A stretch of DNA of 51,916 bases, from assembly GCA_028826165.1 (NCBI GenBank), contig JAPDFW010000046.1, positions 1 to 51,916 on the forward strand. Direction: 5' to 3'. Below are positions 35,416 through 46,399 of the stretch, piece after piece. The position numbers and the translations under genes are program-made. Position 1 is the stretch's first letter, and each line of letters opens with the position of its first letter. Under the pieces are notes generated by a model. It worked only from the letters and a program-made list of their open reading frames with translations. It was not told the DNA's origin and did no database searches. Source of the stretch: Anaeramoeba ignava (taxonomy: Eukaryota; Metamonada; Anaeramoebidae).

Positions 35416-38400
35416 ATGAATAAAAATAAAATTTATAAAATTATAAAAGAAAATGAAATTGAAAAAATTAAAGAAATAATAAAAGAAATTAATGAAGAAA
35501 AAAATAAAAAGAAAATAATAAAATATTCAATAAAACAAAAAGTTTCCAAAGAAATAATTGAATATTTAATAACAGAATTATTTAATAATAATAATAATAA
35601 TGATATTAATTTTAAAGATAAAAAAAGAAGAAATTTATTACAAATTTCAATTATAAATCAATCAAAAATTGAAATAATTAAATTATTAATAACAAAAGGA
35701 ATTAATATTAATTCAAAAGATAAAAAAGGAAAAACAATTATTCATTATTTAATAAAATATTTAAAAAATGAAAAAGAATTAATTGAAATTATTGAATATT
35801 TAATTTCCAATAAAATTAATATAAATGAAAAAACAAATTCAAATAAAACAATTTTACATTATGCATGTGAATATAATTCAATTCAAGTTATCGAATATTT
35901 AATATCCAAAGGAATTAATATTAATTTAAAAACAAATTCAAATGAAACAATATTACATTTTGCATGTCAAAATAATTCAATTGAAGTTATTGAATATTTA
36001 ATTTCAAAAGGAATTAATATTAATTCAAAAACAAATAAAAATGAAACAATTTTACATTATGCTTGTAAAAAGAATTCAATTCAAGTTATTCAATATTTAA
36101 TTTCTAAAGGAATTAATATTAATTCAAAAACAAATCAATACAAAACAATATTACATTATGCATCTAAAAAGAATTCACTTGAAGTTATTAAATATTTAAT
36201 TTCTAAAGGACTTAATATTAATTCAAAAACCAAATGGAATGAAACAATATTACATTATGCATGTAAAAATAATTCATTTGAAGTTATTGAATATTTAATT
36301 TCCAAAGGAATTAATATTAATTTAAAAACAAGATGGAATGAAACAATTTTACATTCTGCATGTAAAAATAATTCATTTGATGTTATTAAATATTTAATTT
36401 CCAAAGGTCTGGATATTAATGCAATTACAAATGATAACGAAACAATTTTACATTATGCTTGCCAAAAGAATTCAGTTGATGTTATTAAATATTTGGTTTC
36501 TAAAGGTGTTGATATAAATGCAATTACAAGTGATAACGAAACAGCTTTACATTATGCTTGTAGAAACAATTTATCATTCAAAGTTATTGAATATTTAGTT
36601 TCCAAAGGTGTTGATATAAATGAAAAAAACAAATGGAATCAAACACTTATTCATTTGGTTTGTGAAAATAATCCATCAATTCAAGTTATTGAATATTTAA
36701 TTTCCAAAGGAGTTGATATTAATGAAAAAACCAAATGGAATGAAACAGTTTTACATTATGCTTTTAGATATAATCCATCAATTGAAATTATTGAATATTT
36801 GATTTCCAAAGGAATTAACATTAATTCAAAAACAAATCAAAATGAAACAATGTTACATTATTTTTTTGAAAATCAAAATAATCCATCACTTGAAGTTATT
36901 GAATATTTAGTTTCTCAAGGAATTGATATTAATTCAAAAACAGATCAAAATGAAACAGTTTTACATTTAGCTTGTAGAAATAATTTATCAATTGAAATTA
37001 TTCAATATTTGATTTCCAAAGGAATTGATATTAATTCAAAAACAAATTATGATGAAACACCTTTACTTTTAGCTTGTGAATTCAATTCATTTGAAGTTAT
37101 TCAATATTTAATTTCCAAAGGTGCTGATATTAATGCAAAAACAGATTACAATGAAACAGTTTTACATTTAGCTTGTAGAAATAATCTATCAATTGAAATT
37201 ATTCAATATTTAATTTCCAAAGGTGCTGATATCAATTCAAAAACAAATGGAAATGAAACAGTTTTACATTTAGCTTGTAGAAATAATCTATCAATTCAAA
37301 TTATTGAATATTTGATTTCCAAAGGAATTGATATCAATGAAAAAACAAATCGAAACGAAACTGTTTTACATTATATTTGTCGACATAATCCATCACTTGA
37401 AGTTATTGAATATTTAATTTCCAAAGGAATTGATATTAATGAAAAAACAAATAGAAATCAAACTGCTTTGCATTATGCTTGCCAAGCTAATCCATCATTT
37501 GAAATTATTCAATATTTGATTTCCAAAGGAATTGATATTAATGCAAAAACAAATCAAAACCAAACAGCTTTACATTTTGCTTGCAGAAACAAACCATTTG
37601 AAATTATTCAATATTTAGTTGAAAAAGGTGTTAATATTAATGAAAAAGCAAATCAAAAACAAACACTCTTACATATTGTTTGTCAATATAATTCACCCTT
37701 TGAAGTTATTGAATATTTAATTGAAAAAGGAATTGATATTAATGCAAAAACAAATCGAAATGAAACAGTTTTACATTTTGCTTGTCGAAATAATTCTCTT
37801 GAAATTGTTGAATATTTAATTTCCAAAGGAATTGATATTTATTCAAAAACAAATGAGAACGAAACAGCTTTACATTATGCTTGCCAAAATAACTCACCAA
37901 TTGAAATTATTCAATATTTAATTGAAAAAGAAATTGATATTAATGCAAAAACAAGACGAAGTCAAACTGCTTTGCATTTTGCAACCAGATTCAATTCAAT
38001 TCAAACTGTTCAATATTTAGTTTCCAAAGGAATTGATATTAATGCAAAAAATAATCAAAATGAAACTGCTTTACATTTAGCTTGCCGATTCAATTTTTTT
38101 CAAATTATCCAATATTTGATTTCCAAAGGAATTGATATAAATGCAAAAACAAATCAAAATGAAACAGCTTTACATTTAGCTTGCCAAAATAATTTATCAT
38201 TAAAAGTTATTCAATATTTAATTTCTAAAGGAATTGATATTAATGCAAAAAATAATCAAAATGAAACTGTTTTACATTTTGCTTGCCAATTCAATTCAAT
38301 TCAAATTGTTGAATATTTAATTTCCAAAGGTGCTGATATTAATTCAAAAACAAATCAAAATGAAACAATTCTTTCAATATCAATTAAAAAACAAAATGAA

Positions 38401-39243
38401 AATATAATCAAATTTTTATTAATGAATGATATGAATATTTATGATTTAAAACAAAAACAAATCACAAAACAATTTATTCAATTATTTTCACAAATTTATT
38501 CAATTAATGAAGATATGAATAATTTATTAAAATCAAATAATCAATTTTCAGATTTAATAATTCAATCAAATGATTTATTTAAATTTAAAGTTCATAAATT
38601 AATATTATTAACAAGATTTGATAATAATGAATTAACTTTACAAAAATTTATTAATAATTGTTATCAAAAGCCAAAAAAAGAAATTGAAATTATTTTAAAT
38701 TTTATTTATACTGGATTTTATAATTTTGATAAATTTATTGATAAATTTAATTCAAAACAAATTGAAAATGAAAATGAAAAAGAAAAACAAAATGAAAATG
38801 AAAATGAAAAAGAAATTATCCAAAATTTTATTAAAGAAATTGGAATTGAAACAAATTGGATTGAAAATAAAAAAGGAAGAAAAGGAATAATAAATGATTT
38901 ATCAAAATTATATAAAGAAAATGAAACCAAAGATTTTAAAATAATTATTGAAGAAAAAGAAATTAAAATTCATAAATTAATATTAATAATTCGAAGTGAA
39001 TTATTTAAAGGAATGTTTGAATTAAATATTCAAGATTCATCAAATCAAGTTCATGATTATTCAAGAAAATCATTTGAAACAATTAATCAATTTATTTATT
39101 TCCTTTATCATGATAAATTTAATAATATTGAAAAAGAAAAAGAAAAAGAAATTATTTTAGAAGAATTTTATGATTTAAAAGATTATTTTCAATTAAATCA
39201 AAATTCAATTATTGATTTAATTTTAAAAGATTTAAAAAATTAA
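35416..39243 (+). CDS. Ankyrin-repeat double-BTB protein, paralog 2 (intact)
   Basis: A single exon of 1275 aa, the only complete member of the array. Residues 1 to about 90 are a charged I/K/E-rich head. About 27 ankyrin repeats of 33-34 aa follow, with consensus NETxLHxACxNNSxxVIEYLISKGIDINxKT. Next comes LLKSNNQFSDLIIQSND..FKVHKLILLTRF (first BTB), an E/N/K linker, and DFKIIIEEKEIKIHKLILIIRSELFKGMFELNIQD (second BTB) with a helical end. There is no signal peptide or membrane segment. Ankyrin-BTB proteins commonly act as substrate receptors for Cullin-3 ubiquitin ligases. Here that is an inference, and the ankyrin surface would be the variable recognition face. Repeats near the C-terminus and the head are almost identical among paralogs, while the middle repeats differ. 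Confidence 0.9.
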   Translation: MNKNKIYKIIKENEIEKIKEIIKEINEEKNKKKIIKYSIKQKVSKEIIEYLITELFNNNNNNDINFKDKKRRNLLQISIINQSKIEIIKLLITKGININSKDKKGKTIIHYLIKYLKNEKELIEIIEYLISNKININEKTNSNKTILHYACEYNSIQVIEYLISKGININLKTNSNETILHFACQNNSIEVIEYLISKGININSKTNKNETILHYACKKNSIQVIQYLISKGININSKTNQYKTILHYASKKNSLEVIKYLISKGLNINSKTKWNETILHYACKNNSFEVIEYLISKGININLKTRWNETILHSACKNNSFDVIKYLISKGLDINAITNDNETILHYACQKNSVDVIKYLVSKGVDINAITSDNETALHYACRNNLSFKVIEYLVSKGVDINEKNKWNQTLIHLVCENNPSIQVIEYLISKGVDINEKTKWNETVLHYAFRYNPSIEIIEYLISKGININSKTNQNETMLHYFFENQNNPSLEVIEYLVSQGIDINSKTDQNETVLHLACRNNLSIEIIQYLISKGIDINSKTNYDETPLLLACEFNSFEVIQYLISKGADINAKTDYNETVLHLACRNNLSIEIIQYLISKGADINSKTNGNETVLHLACRNNLSIQIIEYLISKGIDINEKTNRNETVLHYICRHNPSLEVIEYLISKGIDINEKTNRNQTALHYACQANPSFEIIQYLISKGIDINAKTNQNQTALHFACRNKPFEIIQYLVEKGVNINEKANQKQTLLHIVCQYNSPFEVIEYLIEKGIDINAKTNRNETVLHFACRNNSLEIVEYLISKGIDIYSKTNENETALHYACQNNSPIEIIQYLIEKEIDINAKTRRSQTALHFATRFNSIQTVQYLVSKGIDINAKNNQNETALHLACRFNFFQIIQYLISKGIDINAKTNQNETALHLACQNNLSLKVIQYLISKGIDINAKNNQNETVLHFACQFNSIQIVEYLISKGADINSKTNQNETILSISIKKQNENIIKFLLMNDMNIYDLKQKQITKQFIQLFSQIYSINEDMNNLLKSNNQFSDLIIQSNDLFKFKVHKLILLTRFDNNELTLQKFINNCYQKPKKEIEIILNFIYTGFYNFDKFIDKFNSKQIENENEKEKQNENENEKEIIQNFIKEIGIETNWIENKKGRKGIINDLSKLYKENETKDFKIIIEEKEIKIHKLILIIRSELFKGMFELNIQDSSNQVHDYSRKSFETINQFIYFLYHDKFNNIEKEKEKEIILEEFYDLKDYFQLNQNSIIDLILKDLKN

Positions 39244-39508
39244 TTTTAAATTTTCCATTTTTCATTTTTTTCATTTTTTTTCATTTCAAAAAATAAAAAT
39301 AAATAAATAAAATGAATAAAAATAAAATTTATAAAATTATAAAAGAAAATGAAATTGAAAAAATTAAAGAAATTATAAAAGAAATTATTAATGAAGAAAA
39401 AAATAAAAAGAAAATAATAAAATATGAGAGATTCGAGGCACAAAAAAATAAATAAAAAAAAAAGCCTTTGAAAGCCTTTCATGCCCCAAAAATTATTCTA
39501 TTCTCAAT

Positions 39509-39650
39509 TAAATTTTTTTTTTCCTATAATTTTAATAAAAGATCTTATTTAAATTTTTTTTTTCCTATAATTTTAATAAAAGATCTTATTAAATTTTTTT
39601 TTCCTGTAATTTTAATAAAAGATCTTATTTAATTTTTTTTTTCCTGAATT
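39509..39650 (+). repeat. Left subterminal repeats of the transposon
   Basis: Three copies and a partial fourth of a unit of about 42 bp: AATTTTTTTTTTCCTATAAT then TTTAATAAAAGATCTTATT. They lie 85 bp inside the left end. Subterminal repeats often bind transposase; they may also form the gene's promoter. Confidence 0.85.
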
Positions 39651-39713
39651 TGGATTTAAAAGAAAAATTTTTGTTTGTTTTGATCCATTTTTCCTTTTCT
39701 TTTTTTTTTTGAA

Positions 39714-42597
39714 ATGTCACTTTTTTTTGTTACTTTTTCAAACAAATTTGCGCTTTTTCAAGTTGAAAAAATAATCAATTTCAAAAATTTCCGGAAAGAA
39801 ATTTCGTTCATCTTTTCTTTGAGGAATGAAATAAAATCATTCTACTATTTCTTTCTCCAAAAGAAAATTGAAATCAAAAATAATTCGAGTTTGGAAATCT
39901 TTGTTGGTTTGGTCAAGAAGAAACATGAGGATTTAGAAGTTTATGGAAATATTGGGGTTTTACACATAAATTATGAATCAAAGATTAAAAAAAACCTAAA
40001 AAAGGAAGTAAATGGAACAGTAAAGCAATTTATCCACAAGAATTCATTTCTTACTTTGAATGAGACCAATTTTTCTGTATATTGCTCAATATGCGATAAA
40101 GAACTCCAAGGAATCTCTAAATGGAAAATTCAAAGACATTGTAGGTCACAACATCATCGCCTTCTTATTCCTTTGAATTTACAGCAACAGAAGAATGAAG
40201 GAAGATGCAACTTTGATTCAAAAGAATCAGCCTTACTTTAGAATCCTAGAACATTTACAAACGTTCTCAAACACAGATTTTTATTCCAGGAAAGAAATTC
40301 CAACTTATAGAACAGGCCTCTCTAAAAAAAGGATTTTCAAGCAAATATCTGATTCATTACCCAATGTAGATTATAGAAAATTTTGCTTTTATTCGAGTCA
40401 TTATTTCTGTTTGAAACACAATACACCAATTTTCTTCCAATGTGAAAAGTGTGCAAATCCTAATCCTCAAAAAGTGGCGAATCACAGAAATAAAGTTCAA
40501 ATGATGAGAAATTTCTTTAAAGATGAAGTACAAGATCCCACAAAACTAGTTATTATTTTAGATTTCGGAGAGAACATACAAGAATATCGAGATGGGTGGA
40601 ATACTCAAGAATTTTACATCAAAAATTCATGGGTTATCTTCAATATATGTTTAATTCAAGGAACTGAATTTGAATATTACGATTATATCTCAGAAGAGAA
40701 AAGCAAAGTAATGTTATAGAATTTAGAATTTAGAATTTACAAGAAAAACTTAAAAAAATCTTAATTTTGTTTTAGGATTCGGTATTTGTGATGGAATCTT
40801 TAGGAAAATTTGCACAAATTTTAGATCAAAAACAACGAAAAAAAAAACTAAGTTCTTATGAAAGCATTTCAATTTTTAGTGACGGAGGATCTAGTCTCAA
40901 AAATAATTTGGTGATTCCAACAATAATTCAACTCTTCTCTTCTAATTTTAAGAAAATTACCATTGGATATTTTCTCACAAATCATGGTAAAAATTACAGT
41001 GATGCCCATTTCGGCAATATTTCAAGAAATAGATCAAGCTTTGGGAATATAAGAACAATTGAAGAGTTGGATAATTATCTGAAAACTCTGAAGAACACTT
41101 TTTCAACAATTATGTCAGTTGACCGTTCGATTAAATATTCCTACACACAAGGAATTCCATATCTGAAAAAAACTCATTTATTTTTTTATGATAAAGGTCA
41201 TTTTGAAGCCTGGTTTAATCCCCAAAGAAGAGGACGTAAAAGAAGAATTCCAATAATCAAGAAGATTCAAATTTATGATAAAGATTTAGCCAATCATAAT
41301 TTTCAGATTCAAGATGTGAATGAAAAAAATCACTCAAAATTAATACAGCCAATATCTCAAAATCTTCCAATTTCAAGAAAGGAGAACGAAAAGGATGTTG
41401 ATAATCAACAAAAAGAAGAAAACCAAAAGCGACCATTTCTGAGCCAAAAAATTACAAAAAGCAAGAAAAGAAAAAATCAAATGATAGAAATTGATAACGA
41501 AAATCAACAAATTGAAAAGAAAAACAAATCTAACAAGATTCCTGAATTGGAAATTCAGAATTTACTTCCCTTAAACCAAAATTTGAATAGAGAAAACCAG
41601 GTAAAACTAAAAAAAAGAAAATATTTTCTTTTGTGTGCTTCTCTTTCTGATTTTCTTTGAATATTGTGTTTTATAGGTAATTCAAACAATCCCCAACTCT
41701 GGAAATTCATGTTATATCGCATCAATTGTCCAGATTTTGATCAGGACATCAGCTCGAAACCTTCTTCCTTTAGGAGATATCTCAGAAAAATTATGGGATA
41801 TTTTTAATTCAAAGCAAAGATATATAGAAGTCCAAGATTTGAGAAAGGAAGTAGGTAAGCATTTTGTCAATTTTGATAATTTGAACCAACAAGATCTACA
41901 CGAATTTTTTATTAATTTATTTGAATTATTGGACAAGGAAACAATTTTAGATATTCCAGATAAAGATGATCTTTTGTATCACGCCTTTGATTTATGGAAT
42001 AAAACTATTTTGAATGATTTTTGTATTCGCTTAATTCAAAAAGTGAAATGCTTGGAATGTAAACATTTTTCCTTTAGTTTTCCTCAAGAAATAGGTATAC
42101 TGCTAAGTTTAGAAAGTGAAAAAGATTGTAACTTAATAGAATTGCTCAATTCATTTTTCTCAAAAAATTACTTTGATGAAAACAATCTCCTATTTTGTGA
42201 ACATTGTCAAAAAAAAGTTCAAAGTTCTTTCCAATTCTTTTTAATTCATATTCCCAAATTTTTCATGATATTTGTCAAAAGAAGCTTCTATGATCCAATT
42301 TTGAAGGAAGAAAGAAAAAATATGGCAAGAATACAAGTTCCAAGAAAGATTCAACTTAATAATTTTTTATTCTCTCCTTCTAGTTCTATGTCAAACTCAT
42401 TGTCATTTTGGGGATCAATTCATCACCAAGGAGAAGAACAAGAAGCAAAAGGAGGTCATTTCTGGGCTGAAGTGAAAGATGAAAGAAATGCTGGAGATTT
42501 TCAAGTTTTTGATGATTCGACAACTTTGACTATTCCTAATCCTTGCCGGAAATCGAATTCATATGTCTTGATGACATATCAAAGAGATGATAAGTAA
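39714..42597 (+). CDS. Zinc-finger DDE-type transposase fused to a ubiquitin-specific protease (USP/C19) domain
   Basis: Exons: 39714-40707 (with one frame change near 40190-40200), 40776-41600 and 41677-42597; introns are GT-AG. Order of parts: a C2H2/BED-like finger (CSICDKELQ...RHCRSQHH), a C/H cluster (YFCLKHNTPIFFQCEKC), ILDFGENIQ (Asp at 40561), IFSDGGSSLKNN (Asp at 40881) and FLTNHGKNYSDAHFGNISR (Asp at 41001). This DFxEN / FSDG / HGK...D pattern resembles a little-studied group of DDE transposase-like proteins. A basic NLS-like linker (RRGRKRR) follows. The last exon is a full USP domain: IPNSGNSCYIAS (Cys at 41710), QQDLHEFF, two CxxC pairs (CLECKH, CEHCQKK), GGHFWAEV (His at 42456) and FQVFDDSTT (Asp at 42511). 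All protease residues are present, so activity is expected. The splice after NLNRENQ joins the two halves in frame. Confidence 0.75.
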
Positions 42598-42621
42598 ATA
42601 TTCCATTCAAATTCAACTAAT

Positions 42622-42797
42622 CTCTTTTTTCTTTGATTGATTTTTCTTGATTGATTTTTCTTGATTGATTTTTCTTGATTGATTTTTTTTGATTGATTTT
42701 TTTTGATTGATTTTTCTTGATTGATTTTTCTTGATTGATTTTTTTTGATTGATTTTTCTTGATTGATTTTTCTTGATTGATTTTTTTTGATTGATTT
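42622..42797 (+). repeat. Right subterminal 14-bp repeats of the transposon
   Basis: About 12 copies of TTGATTGATTTTTC, some with T for the final C, just after the USP stop codon and about 140 bp inside the right end. Confidence 0.93.
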
Positions 42798-45700
42798 TTC
42801 AAAAAATAAAAATTTCCCCATTAGCCTTTTGCGGCCTCAAATTTTCAGGTTTCACAAAAGAATTTTTAATTTATTTTTCAATAAAAAGGGGAATTTTTTT
42901 TTAAATATTTTGAGATGTTTTTGCCTCTCCCTTTCTCTCATATTCAATAAAACAAAAAGTTTCCAAAGAAATAATTGAATATTTAATAACAAAATTATTT
43001 AATAATAATAATAATGATAATGATATTAATTTTAAAGATAAAAAAAGAAGAAATTTATTACAAATTTCAATTATAAATCAATCAAAAATTGAAATAATTA
43101 AATTATTAATTAAAAAAGGAATTGATATTAATTCAAAAACAGAAGAAAATGAAACAGCTTTACATTTTGCTTGCCAATATCATTCATTTGAAGTTATTAA
43201 ATATTTAGTTGAAAAAGGAATTGATGTTAATATCAAAAGAATTGATCAAAAAATAGCATTACATTTGGCATGTCAATATAACTCATTTGAAGTTATTAAA
43301 TTTCTTATTGAAAATGGATCTGATATTAATTCACAAGCAGATGCAAAATTATCTCCTTTATATTTTGTTTTGAAATACCAAAAATCAATTGAGATGATCA
43401 AATTTCTTGTTTCAAAAGGAGCTGATCCTACTTTAACAACTTTATTTAATGAAACGCCTTTACATCTTGTTTGCCAATATCAAAAACCAAATGAAATCAT
43501 TGAATATTTCATTTCAAAAGGAATTGATATTAATTCAAAAAATATAAATCATGAAACAGTTTTACATCTTGTTTGCCAATACAAACAACCACTTGAAATT
43601 ATTGAATATTTGATTTCCAAAGGAATTGATATTAATTCAAAAACAAATGGAAATGAAACAGCTTTACATTATGCTTGCAAATTTCAAAATACACTAAAAG
43701 TTATTCAATATTTAATTTCCAAAGGTGTTGATATTAATGCAAAAACAAAATGGAATGAAACAGCTTTACATTATGCTTTTAGCCATAAAAATTCAAATGA
43801 AATTATTAAATTTCTTATTGAAAAAGGAATTGATATTAATGTGAAATCAGATTTTAATGAAACAGTTTTACATATAGCTTGTAAAAATCCTAATTCAATT
43901 GAAATGGTTAAAATTCTTGTTGAAAAAGGAATTGATATACATGCAACAACAAATCAAAATCAAATAGCTTTACATATCGCTTCTTTCTTTAATTCGTTGG
44001 AAATTGTTAAACTTCTTGTTGAAAAAGGAAGCGATATTAATTCAACAATTTCATATCGAGAAGAAACAGCTTTACATTTAGCATGCCAAAACAATCCATC
44101 AATTGAAATTGCTAAATATTTAATCTCAAAAGGAATTGATATTAATGCAAAAACAATTGAAGGTAAAACAGCACTACATTATGCATGCCAAAATAATTCC
44201 TCTCTTGAAGTTATACAATATTTAGTTGAAAAAGGAATTGATATTAATGCAAAAACCAATTACAATAAAGAAACAGCTTTACATTTTGCTTGTCAAACTA
44301 ATTTACCACTTAAACTTATTGAATATTTAGTTTCTAAAGGTGTTGATATTAATTCTCAAACAATAAATAATGAAACACCTTTGCATCATGCTTGTGGTAA
44401 CATAAATGAAAACTCACTTGAAATCATCAAATTTCTTGCTTCAAAAGGAGCTGATATCGCTGCTCAAACAAGATATAATCAAGCTACACCTTTGCATTTT
44501 GCTTGTCAACATCAAAATCAAAACCAAAATGAAAATTTATTTGAAGTTATCCAATTTCTTGTTTCAAAAGAAATGGAATTAAAAACTCACATAAACAAAA
44601 CCTCAAATCAAACTTCAGATCACGATCATCTCATTTATTTCAGGAAAGTGCCATCTGGTTATTTAACATTCAATCGAAAAACGCCTCTTCATCTTTTTTG
44701 TGAAAACGGAAATCTTAATTCGAATTCAATCCAAATTATCAAATTTCTTCTTGAATCAGGAATTGATATAAATGCAAAAACTTCATATGGAGAAGAAACA
44801 GCTTTGCATTGTTTGTGCAAAAATAAAAATCAAGAAAATTCGAACGAATTGATCAAATGTCTTATAGAAAAAGGAATTGATATTAATGCAAAAACAAATG
44901 AAAATCAAACTGCTTTACATTTAGCTTGTCAAAATCAAAATAAAAACTCAATTGAATTGATCAAATGTCTTATAGAAAAAGGAATTGATATAAATGCAAA
45001 AACAAAAAGAAATCAAACTGCTTTACATTTTGTTTGCCAAAATAAAAATCCAAATTCGTTTGAAGTTATAAAATTACTTGTTTCCAAAGGAATTGATATT
45101 AATGCTAAAGTTTACAACAACCAATCAGCTTTGCATATTATTTATCAATATCAACCTCCAAAATCATTTGATATTACGAAATTTCTTATTGAATCAGGAA
45201 TTGATATTAATGTAAAAACAAGTCACAATGAAACAGCTTTACATTTTACTTTGAAATATCAAAGCAATTTATTTGAATTTGTTGAATATTTGATTTCCAA
45301 AGGAATTGATATAAATGCAAAAACAAATCAAAATGAAACTGCTTTACATTACGCTTCTGAAAGGAATTCATCAATTCAAATTGTTAAATATTTAATTTCC
45401 AAAGGTGCTGATATTAATTCAAAAACAAATCAAAATGAAACTGCTCTTTCAATATCAATTAAAAAACAAAATGAAAATATAATCAAATTTTTATTAATGA
45501 ATAATGCGAATATTGATGATTTAAAAAAAGAATATATCACACAAGAATTTATTGATTTAATTCCACAAATTTATTCAATTAATGAAGATATGAATAATTT
45601 ATTAAAATCAAATAATCAATTTTCAGATTTAATAATTCAATCAAATGATTTATTCAAATTTAAAGTTCATAAATTAATATTATTAACAAGATTTGATAAT

Positions 45701-46399
45701 AATGAATTAATTTTACAAAAATTTATTAATAATTGTTATCAAAAACCAAAAAAAGAAATTGAAATTATTTTAAATTTTATTTATACTGGATTTTATAATT
45801 TTGATAAATTTATTGAAAAATTTAATTCAAAACAAATTGAAAATGAAAATGAAAATGAAAAACAAAATGAAAATGGAAATGAAAATGAAAATGAAAAAGA
45901 AATTATCCAAAAGTTTATTAAAGAAATTGGAATTGAAACAGATTGGATTGAAACTAAAAAAGGAAGAAAAGGAATAATAAATGATTTATCAAAATTATAT
46001 AAAGAAAATGAAACCAAAGATTTTAAAATAATTATTGAAGAAAAAGAAATTAAAATTCATAAATTAATATTAATAATTAGAAGTGAATTATTTAAAGGAA
46101 TGTTTGAATTAAATATTCAAGATTCAACAAATCAAGTTCATGATTATTCAAGAAAATCATTTGAAACAATTAATCAATTCATTTATTTTCTTTATCATGA
46201 TAAATTTAATAATATTGAAAAAGAAAAAGAAAAAGAAAAAGAAATTATTTTAGAAGAATTTTATGATTTGAAAGATTATTTTCAATTAAATCAAAATTCA
46301 ATTATTGATTTAATTTTAAAAGATTTAAAAAATTAATTTTAAATTTTCCATTTTTTTCATTTTTTTTCATTTCAAAAAATAAAAATAAAAAAAAATAAA

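Larger units (their letters stand above)
39426..42939 (+). mobile_element. DNA transposon, 3.5 kb, encoding a transposase-USP fusion
   Basis: The boundaries come from comparison with the uninterrupted paralogs (AAAATATTCAATAAAAC). The left junction is AAAATAT|GAGAGATTCGAGGCAC. The right junction, read inward on the minus strand, is GAGAGAAAGGGAGAGGCAAAAA. So ATAT flanks both sides as a likely 4-bp target duplication (2-3 bp is possible, since ATAT is palindromic). The termini are imperfect inverted repeats that share GAGAGA and GAGGCA. The interior has higher GC than the host, one multi-exon gene on the plus strand, and tandem repeats just inside each end. Confidence 0.85.
39312..46336 (+). 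pseudogene. Ankyrin-repeat double-BTB protein, paralog 3, split by a transposon
   Basis: The first 38 codons (39312-39425) end ...NKKKIIKY. The frame resumes with SIKQKVSKEIIEYL at 42944 and stays open to 46336, so removing the insertion and one ATAT copy gives an intact frame of about 1168 aa. Read through as it stands, translation would stop ten codons into the element. Its ankyrin repeats are more diverged from those of paralogs 1, 2 and 4: some units are longer (QNQNQNENLFEVIQ, NLNSNSIQIIKFLL), and there is an insertion around LIYFRKVPSGYLTFN. The two BTB regions are nearly identical to those of paralog 2. The insertion is probably recent, because no other frame damage is seen. Confidence 0.88.

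Noticed and set aside
35416-39243. Ankyrin array taken as a bacterial or viral effector gene
   Set aside because: The C-terminal BTB domains, the tandem eukaryotic-style paralogs and the spacers with host promoter elements point to a host nuclear family.
40141-40204. A 64-bp intron to explain the frame change in the first transposase exon
   Set aside because: It can be placed with GT..AG but would delete the second half of the zinc finger (HCRSQHH). A single-base frame change, or an intron elsewhere, is more likely.
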